From a virus, in the IMG/VR virus record IMGVR_UViG_3300050821_002543, positions 1 to 53,716 of that record: a stretch of 53,716 bases of DNA; one strand, given 5' to 3'. Of this stretch, positions 30,136 through 39,600 are shown in pieces. The notes beneath the pieces are model-generated. The model saw only the letters and a program-made list of their open reading frames with translations, did not search any database and was not told where the DNA came from. Positions within the stretch are counted from its first letter, which is position 1, and each line of letters begins with the position of its first letter. The position numbers were made by a program, and so were the translations under genes.

Positions 30136-32805
30136 ATGGCACGACAGACAGGTGCAGAGCAGGCTTCGTCCGGAGTAAGTGGAGTTGGGTACAGTACAGT
30201 TCGAAACTTCTTTCCTTCGTATCGTGTCTTCGTAGCAGGCTTCGAAGTTACCGCAATATGCTCTGCTGTTCGAATCAATTGGGCTGATAGAAATCCTCAA
30301 CAAGTGCAGATCGAGCTTAATAACCCTGATCAGTTGATGACCATAACTGAGGCCGATATGCTGACCATTTCAGCCTATCGACAAGGACTAACAACTCAGT
30401 TTCCTACTCAGGCTGGATTAACTGCAGCAAGTCAACAGGTAGGTCAAATCTACGAAGCTGCCGGTCAAACTCTTGACCCCAGTACTCAGGGTTTAGCAAC
30501 CCCTCCTGATCAGGTAAACATAGGTGTGGAGGTTGATGGATCCGCTCCAGTAACCCCTGAGAATCTCACTCAGGCTATTATAGCAGCAGCCACAGGTCAG
30601 GTGTTCTTTCAACCTTATGGGGTTACTGCTTTACCACCATTTACTTTGGACATACTAAACCTGAAGAATTATGTCATCCCTCCTAAACTTCAGGTTTTGT
30701 ATCGACAAAACACGATGGGGGTTGATGGTGCTTTGCTCCCTCTGGAGACATTCTTTAAGTATCCATTCGTTCAGGGACAATGGATTTGGCACCATAACGA
30801 TCCGGTTAGGGTAGCTTTTCGTGACCCTGTTGATCCAACAACTTGGTACTGGATGCATGCTGGTACTGTTACGGATATCAACGAAAAGGAGAACGAAGAC
30901 AGTCAGTCTAGCTTAACGCTTACCTCAGAATGCGTTCTAAAAGATCTTCGAAATAGTCGTCTCGCAAATACAACAGCATCGTTTCTTTCTCCGAGTCAGC
31001 TATCGTCCGTAACTGGTCAACAGGTCGCGGTATCACCTGAGCAATTATCAGCATTTACTGATGCTGAATACACTGATCTTTTGACCAATCTCACTTTAGC
31101 TCAGATTTTGGAGTTGATGATATTTGGTTCACAGGCTCTGTTGGACAACCTAGGTCAGTTGGTGTATAGTTCCACTCCTCCATCTGTAATAGCCGAAGTA
31201 CTAGGAGTAACTCCAGTTCAGGCACAGGAACAAGGCGAGAGTTTGACCCAGTTGACTGATCAGACTATTACAAGTTTGCAACAGCAACTAAGAGCAAATG
31301 TTGTTGCTGGTCTCGCCGACTTCAAGAAATGGAAGGCTACTCAAGGCGTCCAGATTATGATCTTGACGGGATCTACAGGTCTGGCGATTGGAACTTCTAG
31401 TCCGGTTGGATCTTCTAATCCTAACCCAGCTTTAACCCCAGCAGACCAAGCTATTGGAGTAGCTCTTGCTAATGGTCTGCCTGATTGGCAGGGATTGCTA
31501 GATCATCGAGTAACGATTGATGATCTAACGGATTTCTACATTGTGGATAAGGTATCTATGGGCTCAACCTCTGATACTGCTGGTCGTCCTCCAGGAGCAA
31601 ATAGGTTCAGTCAGCAACCGTCGATTAGGAATACACAGACTCAGAACGCTCAGCAGATGGTTAATGATTACATCCAGAGTGCTTCTGACCCAAACCTCGC
31701 TACTTCAGCACAGGCTCAACACGCTAATCTGATCGATACTATTATTACTACGATCGGTTCGAACCCAGACGATTATCCTATTAGACAGAGAGTGTATTGC
31801 TTACTTCCTGCTAATCTAGGAGCTCGATTAGGTCGACAAATCCTTGATCTGGAGATGGCTGGTAATCCATCGTCTACTGCGGAGTATTATGATCGTCTCT
31901 CCTTACTTGTAAACGTGATGAATCGAATCGAATTCTCACTATACGGTACTGGTAGAGGAGATATTGTCGTAGAGATGCCGTTGTATGATTTCGAACCTCG
32001 ACACTTTGCTTCTGCTGGCGAATTGAATAATCCGTTTACTGAACCTAATAACCCTCCTCAGAATGATAGTAGCACATACGGTTCGAATCTCCAGGAAGGT
32101 TTTGATGAACTAGCCAATATTCAAGGGGCTGAAGACGAGATCAATTTCATTGGTTTGGAAGCTACAAACTACGATCTCAATTATCGAATTTTCCCATGGG
32201 AGCAATGTGGTTGTGATATTACAGCTACTGATCAAGACATAAAGACAGTGTGGGTTGCCAAAGGTAGGTTAGTAGCTCAAAACAAGTCTGGATCTAACGA
32301 CAAGAAGAGGGTAGCTGTTGCTCTACCGAATCTTGTTCCTCTTTACGGTTTTAGAGTTGAGCAAGGAGACCCGCAGGGTTATCTTCGATCTGATGATGCT
32401 GTTCGACTATTTTGTTTTGCTCAATTGAACAAGACAAATGCGGATATAGTTTCTCTCCATGTACCCTGTACCCCAAATTGGACTGCTTGGCTAAATCGAC
32501 CTGTTCAAGTGGATCGTAGAAGCATTATTGGGGCTACGAAGTCTATCAATCATTCCATTGTTTGGCAATCCGACATCTCTACCGAGTATGGTTTCTGGCA
32601 TTGTAAGTTTTGGGATGGTCGAATCGTAAATGATACTGTTACAGGGAAACCTCGAAAGCTTTATGCTACATTTGGAGGAGTCAATGCCCAACCATTCAAC
32701 TATGCTTACTTGCTGAAACGAGATAGTATTAATCAAGCTCTTGGAACTTCAGTTGGTTCCTCCCAAGCCGATTCAAATGCACAGACTCCAGGAACGAATC
32801 CGTAA
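30136..32805 (+). CDS. Baseplate hub protein (gp27 / late-control-D-like)
   Basis: 889 residues, first in the baseplate block. The start has YRVFVAGFEVTAICSAVRIN, the pattern of hub proteins binding the spike (a V-x-G-x-x-V-x strand pair), then PQQVQIELNNPDQLMTITEA and further jelly-roll-like strands. The C-terminal half (VHWx-like NWTAWLNRPVQVDRRSIIGA, HCKFWDGRIVNDTVTGK) resembles the beta-barrel part that pairs with the OB-fold of the spike. It is larger than T4 gp27 (391 residues), with Gln/Pro-rich insertions. Adjacent to the OB-fold gene, as in other myoviruses. Probable function: trimeric hub connecting tube and spike. Confidence 0.7.
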   Translation: MARQTGAEQASSGVSGVGYSTVRNFFPSYRVFVAGFEVTAICSAVRINWADRNPQQVQIELNNPDQLMTITEADMLTISAYRQGLTTQFPTQAGLTAASQQVGQIYEAAGQTLDPSTQGLATPPDQVNIGVEVDGSAPVTPENLTQAIIAAATGQVFFQPYGVTALPPFTLDILNLKNYVIPPKLQVLYRQNTMGVDGALLPLETFFKYPFVQGQWIWHHNDPVRVAFRDPVDPTTWYWMHAGTVTDINEKENEDSQSSLTLTSECVLKDLRNSRLANTTASFLSPSQLSSVTGQQVAVSPEQLSAFTDAEYTDLLTNLTLAQILELMIFGSQALLDNLGQLVYSSTPPSVIAEVLGVTPVQAQEQGESLTQLTDQTITSLQQQLRANVVAGLADFKKWKATQGVQIMILTGSTGLAIGTSSPVGSSNPNPALTPADQAIGVALANGLPDWQGLLDHRVTIDDLTDFYIVDKVSMGSTSDTAGRPPGANRFSQQPSIRNTQTQNAQQMVNDYIQSASDPNLATSAQAQHANLIDTIITTIGSNPDDYPIRQRVYCLLPANLGARLGRQILDLEMAGNPSSTAEYYDRLSLLVNVMNRIEFSLYGTGRGDIVVEMPLYDFEPRHFASAGELNNPFTEPNNPPQNDSSTYGSNLQEGFDELANIQGAEDEINFIGLEATNYDLNYRIFPWEQCGCDITATDQDIKTVWVAKGRLVAQNKSGSNDKKRVAVALPNLVPLYGFRVEQGDPQGYLRSDDAVRLFCFAQLNKTNADIVSLHVPCTPNWTAWLNRPVQVDRRSIIGATKSINHSIVWQSDISTEYGFWHCKFWDGRIVNDTVTGKPRKLYATFGGVNAQPFNYAYLLKRDSINQALGTSVGSSQADSNAQTPGTNP

Positions 32806-34238
32806 TGGCTCGACAACCTACACCTGATGAAATTCGTCCTACCACAAAACGTAAGTCGGATCAGTATCGACCTGAAGATTGGATGGGAAGAATTCAGAGG
32901 GGTACCATAACCTCTGTTGACCCAGACAACGGAGTTGTTACTGTAGAAATGGAGTCAACACCAGGAACAAGAACTGGTGTTACAATTCCTTTACACTTCT
33001 TTAGTTTCGATCCAGCTAATCCACTTAGTGCAGCTTGGATGCGATACATGCCTCAACTTAATGATGTGGTAAAGATTGGGTTCGACTCCAATGGTACGAC
33101 TCGTATTGTAGGTTACGATACTCCGTCTTACTCAGACGTAAACACCATGTCGGCTAACACCAACTTTGGTTGGACTACGTTACAACCTGGAGAGTGGGAC
33201 CTTAAGAGTGTAGGAAATGCCTTCGTCAAGGGTGATCGAACAGGACTTTTGTATCTGGCTGGTGGAACTCAGTCTATTGGTATCAGCAAACAAAATCGAG
33301 AGATCGATATCAAGACCAATACGCTAAAAACGTCCTCAGGGGCTTCGAACTTTAGAAGTGGTGTTGTTAAACGTTCTCCTGTACAGTTTCAACAAGAGGT
33401 TGAGGCTAAGGCTGGAGTAGGAGTGCCTCCTGTTCAGACTGCAGCTAATGCGGTTCTTCAGAACTTAGTTGAGAGCACTATTGATCTTCAATCTTCTACT
33501 GCTTTGATACCATTCGGACTTCCTGTTGCGTTTGGATCTATCGGTAACGTGATGGATCCAGATGTAGACGAAGTAGCTTTGAGTGCTTGGGGAGCGGCTG
33601 GTCCTGCAGGAATCAAGAAGTTCAAGGTATTTCCAGCAGTTAATGCCAGAGTTTTATTTCGCGTTTATGACTCCGTACCTTTGACAGATGTACCAATCGG
33701 TACTCCCGGTCCGGTTGGAGGTACTTCTTTTCGACCATTTGAAATAGGGATTGATCAGAACGGAAATCTGTTCATCAATCAAAGCCCACTGACGAACCCA
33801 TTCGGTACTCCAGGAGGAGTTGAATGGTGGAGTCCTCAACAGTTTAACATCTGGTCGAACAGCATCAATTTCAATTCGGTTTTAACTAGGATTGGTAATC
33901 CTGTAACAGCTACCGAGCCAGCGGTTTGTGGGGCTATTTTTGCTGCAGCCACTACGACTTTTTGTTCAGCTTGGGAAACCTACCAAACGTCTTTAACCGC
34001 CTATTTGGCCTCGGTTGCAGCTTGCTTTGCAGCCTCTGCAGGAGCAATAGTTGATCCTGTAACCGCAGCGGATGTTGCTACTCAAGCAGGAATTCTTGCT
34101 GGAGCCTCAGTAACATTTGCTGCAGCCATCACAACCTATGTAGCAGCAGTCGGAGGTTCTCTAAGTGCGGCCCTTCTAATTTCGAAGTTGCCTTTGGTTC
34201 CTCCTCCAGCAACTGTTCCAAGTCCTTTCCAATTGTGA
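32805..34238 (+). CDS. Baseplate spike / tail lysin-region protein with OB fold (gpV or gp5-like)
   Basis: 477 residues, starting at the last base of the previous stop (TAATG). Residues about 25-105 form the OB-fold pattern DWMGRIQRGTITSVDPDNGV, TRTGVTIPLHFFSF, then MPQLNDVVKIGFDSNGTTRI, as in the gpV/gp5 spike family. The middle contains a Gly-rich beta part (IDIKTNTLKTSSGASNF) and the C-terminal 110 residues are a low-complexity Ala/Thr-rich helix region. No lysozyme domain is evident; peptidoglycan cleavage may instead come from the third tape-measure protein. It would form the tip of the tail. Confidence 0.78.
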   Translation: MARQPTPDEIRPTTKRKSDQYRPEDWMGRIQRGTITSVDPDNGVVTVEMESTPGTRTGVTIPLHFFSFDPANPLSAAWMRYMPQLNDVVKIGFDSNGTTRIVGYDTPSYSDVNTMSANTNFGWTTLQPGEWDLKSVGNAFVKGDRTGLLYLAGGTQSIGISKQNREIDIKTNTLKTSSGASNFRSGVVKRSPVQFQQEVEAKAGVGVPPVQTAANAVLQNLVESTIDLQSSTALIPFGLPVAFGSIGNVMDPDVDEVALSAWGAAGPAGIKKFKVFPAVNARVLFRVYDSVPLTDVPIGTPGPVGGTSFRPFEIGIDQNGNLFINQSPLTNPFGTPGGVEWWSPQQFNIWSNSINFNSVLTRIGNPVTATEPAVCGAIFAAATTTFCSAWETYQTSLTAYLASVAACFAASAGAIVDPVTAADVATQAGILAGASVTFAAAITTYVAAVGGSLSAALLISKLPLVPPPATVPSPFQL

Positions 34239-34244
34239 GAAGCA

Positions 34245-34778
34245 ATGGCTCAACCAGCATCTCAGTATCTCTGTATAAAGACAAGCAACCCTGTCTTACA
34301 GTTGGTTGCGCAGTGTCTGATCAACACCCTCTTAAACCTCTCGTCAGCTGCTCTCCAACTCTTCAAGCAGTTTTTGGAAGCAGAGCTTACGTTCATCGAT
34401 GTAGCGGTTTATGGTCTGATAGTTCAACTTGAAGCTGCAGATATCCTTGCTCAGGAAGTTCAGGCTGCAAAGGATTTCGCTGAAGCTGAACTCCAACAAC
34501 TTGAACAACTCCTAAATGGTCTCCCTCTGGGACTCTTAGATACGTCTTGTACTGATTGGGCTGGTCTGAATGGTGGTATCAATGGCTTTCTTCAGAACGA
34601 GATTGTTCCTCCTGTAGAACAGATTTTATTCGAACTGAATCGTGTACTTAGCCTCCAAACCGAACTAGGTCTCCTTAAGGCAGAGTATGAGGCTCTGAAG
34701 CAGTTTCTTCTCAATGTGATTGACGTATTGGATCTTCTCATACTTGAGAAGAAGTGTCGTGAAGCTGCAGGAGTTTGA
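34245..34778 (+). CDS. Helical baseplate-region protein
   Basis: 177 residues starting 6 nt after the spike stop. It is almost wholly alpha-helical, rich in Leu, Gln and Glu (VQLEAADILAQEVQAAKDFA, EAELQQLEQLLNGLPLGLLD), with four Cys. Such long coiled coils occur in tail-associated chaperones or wedge proteins, but I recognise no family. Its place between spike and the gp25-like gene supports a baseplate-assembly role. Confidence 0.65.
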   Translation: MAQPASQYLCIKTSNPVLQLVAQCLINTLLNLSSAALQLFKQFLEAELTFIDVAVYGLIVQLEAADILAQEVQAAKDFAEAELQQLEQLLNGLPLGLLDTSCTDWAGLNGGINGFLQNEIVPPVEQILFELNRVLSLQTELGLLKAEYEALKQFLLNVIDVLDLLILEKKCREAAGV

Positions 34779-34823
34779 TCGAGAGTTTCGTAGAACGCTA
34801 CCTTAGTATCATAGAGGCTCCAA

Positions 34824-35243
34824 ATGTCAAAGACGTTTTTGATGACAAATGGAGACGTTAGTTATGGTGGTGGTCAGGTTAAAACTATCTCTGACGGACC
34901 AAAACTCTCGCAAGATCTTTTGGAGATGTTGAGTATCAACACTCAACCAGATGGTTTTGGAGCAGGTATTGTTACACTTTTGGGGCAAAGTGCTCAGATT
35001 AGTGATGGCAAATACCAGAACATAGAATTCTCCGTTCGAGATCGACTCACTTCAGGTTGTAATAGATTTGTTAGTCTCCAAAGACAGAATTTGACAAATC
35101 GACCCACAAACGAGTTGATCTCCTCAATTCTCAATCTCCAGGTAGCGCAGAGCACTGACGATCCAACTACCTATTTTTGGCGAATCGACTTTCAGACATA
35201 CGCTGGACAGCAGCAATCACTACAGGGTAGGGCAACCTCTTGA
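34824..35243 (+). CDS. Baseplate wedge protein (gp25-like candidate)
   Basis: 139 residues immediately before the J-like gene, as gp25/W is in many myoviruses. The sequence starts KTFLMTNGDVSYGGGQVKTI followed by DLLEMLSINTQPDGFGAG and later RPTNELISSILNLQV and FWRIDFQTYAG. This is a short beta-alpha domain in the size range of gp25 (about 130 residues), although the canonical E-P-R-x motif is not obvious, so the family call leans on order. Its stop overlaps a TTG start of the next gene. Confidence 0.65.
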   Translation: MSKTFLMTNGDVSYGGGQVKTISDGPKLSQDLLEMLSINTQPDGFGAGIVTLLGQSAQISDGKYQNIEFSVRDRLTSGCNRFVSLQRQNLTNRPTNELISSILNLQVAQSTDDPTTYFWRIDFQTYAGQQQSLQGRATS

Positions 35244-36673
35244 GCGTTCCGAGGATAACTGCAGCTCAATTTGCTCAGAATCTCGCTACGGATATTAACC
35301 AGCGAGATGCAACAGTTGATACTACCCTTGGTCCTGTTGTAGACATCGTTATCAGACCAGTTTCTCGTGTATTGGAAGCACAGAATGAGCGCATACGAGC
35401 TCTATTCCAACTGATTACCCTTCAGAATGTCAATCTTCTCGATCCGAATGATCTAGCTGCTTATGTTTACACCGAAGAGGTTATTCCTTCTGGAGGAACA
35501 GCTTCCTTTGTCAGTCTAACATTCTCTCGGGCCGCTCTTCCTACAGTTGATATTACTGTTCCAGCCAACTTTCCTGTAGCTACTGTAGTAGATCCTAGTA
35601 CTGGTGTTCAAACAACGTTCGTTACGTTGCAATCTGCTACTTTGGTAGCAGCTAATGCTCCAGCTTATTTCAACGGGTCAACTAGTAGATATGAGCTGAA
35701 CATTACAGCCTCATCGATCAACTCTGGTCAAGCTACAGCAGTAGGTCAAAATCAGGTAACAGTACCACTACGACCTTTGGTTGGGTTTGATTCTGTAACC
35801 AACCCTGCTATATCATCTGGTGGTTTACCAGCTGAGACGAATCAGCAGATTGCTACTAGATATTCTTTGAGGACCAAAGGAACTGAGATTGGTACTCCTC
35901 AGGGTTTGTCGAGATATATCTTCCAAACTTTCGGAAATGTGGAGGATGTGTTTGTAGTATATGGAAACAATCCATTCCTAACGAGAGCTGCCACTGACGC
36001 TGGTGCTGTTGATATTTGGGTGCAAGGATCTTCTCCTGTTCAGTTGACTATGACAGTCAACTTTCCAGGACAATTGGTGTTGATACCATTCAGTATTCAA
36101 CCTGGCATTTCTGTTCAGACGGTTCAGTCCGGTCCAACATTTACTCAGAACGTAGATTTTGTCTATGTTTCTGATCCTGGTATCTACTCCGGATCAACTC
36201 TAGGACAGGATGGTATCAGGTTCCTTGGTACTGGAGCTTCTCCAAATGTAGGTGATCCCCTTACCATCACTTACACGTACGACAACCTAATCGTAGCTCT
36301 ACAGTCGTTCTTCCAGCAACCAGAGTATCTTGAAACTGGGTCTAATCGCCTATTTCGAAGAGGTATTGCTGTTCAAGTTGCAATTACTGGAATTCTAACG
36401 GTGAATGCAGGTAATCCTACTTTGGTGTTGCAGCAAGTGATAACAGCTTTGCTAAACTACATCAATGGAAGTACAACCCAAGCTGCTTTGGGGATGGGAG
36501 TGGCTGTGGAAGAGTTTGAACTTGATGCTGTTCTCAGTCTAATACCTGGTGTAGGAAACTTTGTGTACCAACTTCTCGCACCTGTTGGACAACTCGGAGT
36601 AGCAGATATTCCGATTGGTCCAAATCAATACGCTAGTCTCAGCTCCGCGAATCTAGCCATAACGTTGGCGTAA
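35240..36673 (+). CDS. Baseplate J-like wedge protein
   Basis: 477 residues from a TTG that overlaps the previous stop as TTGA. The N terminus (INQRDATVDTTLGPVVDIVI) matches the opening of J-like wedge proteins, followed by the family's characteristic beta region (ATAVGQNQVTVPLRPLVGFD, VTNPAISSGGLPAETNQQIA) and the signature RYSLRTKGTEIGTPQGLSRY, close to the R-x-R-I-x-x-x-x-x-x-G-T pattern. In the baseplate it forms the wedge that links hub and fibres. The TTG is accepted because no alternative start keeps the conserved N terminus and coupling is common here. Confidence 0.85.
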   Translation: MSVPRITAAQFAQNLATDINQRDATVDTTLGPVVDIVIRPVSRVLEAQNERIRALFQLITLQNVNLLDPNDLAAYVYTEEVIPSGGTASFVSLTFSRAALPTVDITVPANFPVATVVDPSTGVQTTFVTLQSATLVAANAPAYFNGSTSRYELNITASSINSGQATAVGQNQVTVPLRPLVGFDSVTNPAISSGGLPAETNQQIATRYSLRTKGTEIGTPQGLSRYIFQTFGNVEDVFVVYGNNPFLTRAATDAGAVDIWVQGSSPVQLTMTVNFPGQLVLIPFSIQPGISVQTVQSGPTFTQNVDFVYVSDPGIYSGSTLGQDGIRFLGTGASPNVGDPLTITYTYDNLIVALQSFFQQPEYLETGSNRLFRRGIAVQVAITGILTVNAGNPTLVLQQVITALLNYINGSTTQAALGMGVAVEEFELDAVLSLIPGVGNFVYQLLAPVGQLGVADIPIGPNQYASLSSANLAITLA

Positions 36674-36684
36674 AGGGTCGATCA

Positions 36685-39600
36685 ATGCCTAGCACTGTAC
36701 TTCCGGTTATTAATCAGGCAGGAAAGCCTGCAGGAGTCGCTGGTAACTCCAGAGATGATCTTGCACTTTTTACTGGATCTGGTTCCGAGATTCAACTCTC
36801 AGATACAGTTGGTACAGCGTCCACTTTTGCATGGACTCTCTTGGACCAACCGGAAGGAGGTACAGCTAGTTTAACGACTCCAGGGTTGGCTAGTACTCTT
36901 TTGACTGGAGCAACCGTAGCTGGAAGTTATTTGATTCAGTTGGTAGGAGATGGAGGAGGTTCTCCAGGTCAGATCTATCGGATCATAGCTGCAGTTCAGA
37001 TTGGGGTTCCAGCATGGGTGGAACCAACAGGCATTCTTCGTATACCAGCGAAAGGAGAAACCATTGAGTTCAACGTAAAGGATTCTCCAGGAACTGGTCC
37101 TGATACCCGAGGATGGGCTCAGGAGATGGACTATTGGTTTCGAGCCATCGCCAATTATGGCTTTGGATTCGTAGCTAAACTAAACGGTGTTCAGGTTGGA
37201 TCCGCTCCATTCTATTACCTTAATCTCAGTACTGCCTTAACTGCAACAGATGCAGGTGGAGGTGTACTTGATGTAGGAATTGCTGGAGGAAGTTCTGGTA
37301 TTACAGCTCTCCAGAACGCCACAACTCCTTTGTCCGGGGGACCTTTTAGCACTCTGGATGCAGAAGGTCCAGATCTTATTACGACTGATACTTACGTTCC
37401 TGGACTAAACGCTCAATTCTCTAGTATCAGTGCTCCTAGTGGTGTCGGAAGACTGAAGGTTACAGCAGGTGCACACCTTGCTTCAGGTCACACCAATTAC
37501 ATTCAGAGTCCTCTGAATCCAGCAAGTGGAGCCACACCTCTAGTACCATCAATCAATACAGGTCCGAACCCAAACACAGTGGGTATTACGAAGCTTGCTA
37601 ATGCTCTCGCCGTTTCGAATGGTAGGACAATTACTGCAACAGAGACGCCTTCGAATTTCACTATTTCGTTATCAGCTCCAGCTTCGAATGTTAGAACCCT
37701 CTACGACATCTTTTTGAGGGATGTCGATTGTACGGTTGAAACTCAGATCGTAGCCCAAACAAGCAGTGCTAATGTGCCTGCTGTGTTAATTGAGGTGTCT
37801 CCAGGTGTTCCTACAGGTTCACCCCTAGCCTTAGCTGTTGATGCCAGTGGTAATTGGTCTTGGGCAGGTGGAGATACTGTAGCTCAGACTAGTAACACTC
37901 CAGAAGTTCTACGACTGTTCGATCCTACTGGATTGAACTACGTTGATATTTATCGTTATGCTAATCCTGGAGGAGCCGCGTCTGACAATTGGACTCCTCA
38001 GCTCCAAAACCCAAACAATCGTCTTTCAATCATTAGAGCACCTTACTGGGTGAATCCTGGATCAGGGGTAGCTACATGGGGTTATGCTCTGAGTGGAGTG
38101 CAGTACTTTACTGATCTTCGATCGTTTGGTTCTGTCTCTCTAGAGGATGCTTCTCCTGACTTGATCGCAAAGATGGATCGAGTTGGTACTGATTCTGGTT
38201 GGGATGTTGGAGTTGTTTTTGATCATAGGAAAACAACTCAAGCCTCAGCTGATCAGGATTACAGTTCATTCGCTCTAGTAGTTTCTGGAGGGAATGTAAC
38301 AGGATGCGAAGCTGGTGTGGTTTGGTGTAAGGGTAGAAGGTACAAGGTTCCAACATCCCTAGTTTTTGGTACTTTGGGAGTTGCTAGTCAATATGCTCTG
38401 ATCGGACTACAGATTGCTCCTGACGAAAGTGTAAGTTATGTAGCAATTACTCAGAGCAATCCTTCGGTGGTAGCAGTAATTCAGACCGCTCTAGCGAATC
38501 TTGGACAGAATCCGTATGGTCAAGAATTGACCTCTCCTGTTACTGTACCTCTGTACTTTGGTAAGTTCGATAGTTCGAGTCATCTTCTTCAGGACGAGAG
38601 ACTTGATCTTCGTCGAAACGTAGCTTACATTGGTAATTGGACTGCTGGTAACCGAGGGAGATGGCAAGTAGGTTCCCATACTAGTACAAATCCTCAACCT
38701 GCTCCAGCCTATACAGCGGATCTCAGTAGCAACCAAGCTCGAGCTGAATTTGAGAACGTTGGCGCTGCTCTCGCATGGCATGGTGCTATTACGGGAGGAA
38801 ACAATCTAGAACGATTCGGTGGTACGGTTGACAATCCTGCTTGTAAGATCCGTGTAATTCGAGATACGTTCGAAACCTTCCCAATTACTCTCTGGAACAA
38901 CGTTACTATCGAAGGCGAGGGTATGCCTACGGTAGCTATCACACCACGAGGAAATTCAACATACCAAGGACTCGGGTTCCTCTTCATTGGAACGTTGAAT
39001 TCGCTTTCGGGACTTTCGAGTTATAACGCTCTAGCCTACAACGTAAGGTTGAAAGGTTTCAACCTTGTGGCAACTCAGATTACTGGTCCAGTAACTGCTT
39101 CTCAGATTCTGACCTTCAATTGTCCGCAATGGAATCCAACGTCGTTTGCGAGTAATAACCAACCGTTTGCCTCTCTACTGAATGTAACCGTAGAGGATGT
39201 CCAATTCGGAGTAATCAATCCTTCGGGGTATACTATCGGTAGTGATTTCTCTGCTATGGCTATGTTTTGTGAAAGTCCTAGTGGTAGTAATCAGTACGGT
39301 CAGTTCAGTAATCTTCAAATTAGGCGTTGTAATACTGGACTTCTGTACACGAATACTGGAGCGTCTTTCCCACAAGCTCCTTTCGATCAGGCATTTGCAC
39401 TTCAACCAGTTGGTACTGGAGCAGTAATTGGAACTGGTCTAGTTTTCGATCAGAACAATTTTACTGTTCAAGGTCAAGCAATTTATCTCGGTGGTGGTAT
39501 TGCACAACTACGTTTCACAAAGAATGTTGTTTACGCCTATGGTGAAGCTTCTGTAATTGAAGGTGGAGGCTTGTACTTCGGTACAAGTTGTACCTATGAG

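Noticed and set aside
38108-38987. Several antisense ORFs under the 1602-residue fibre gene
   Set aside because: No start signals and unlike known families; shadow frames of a long coding region.
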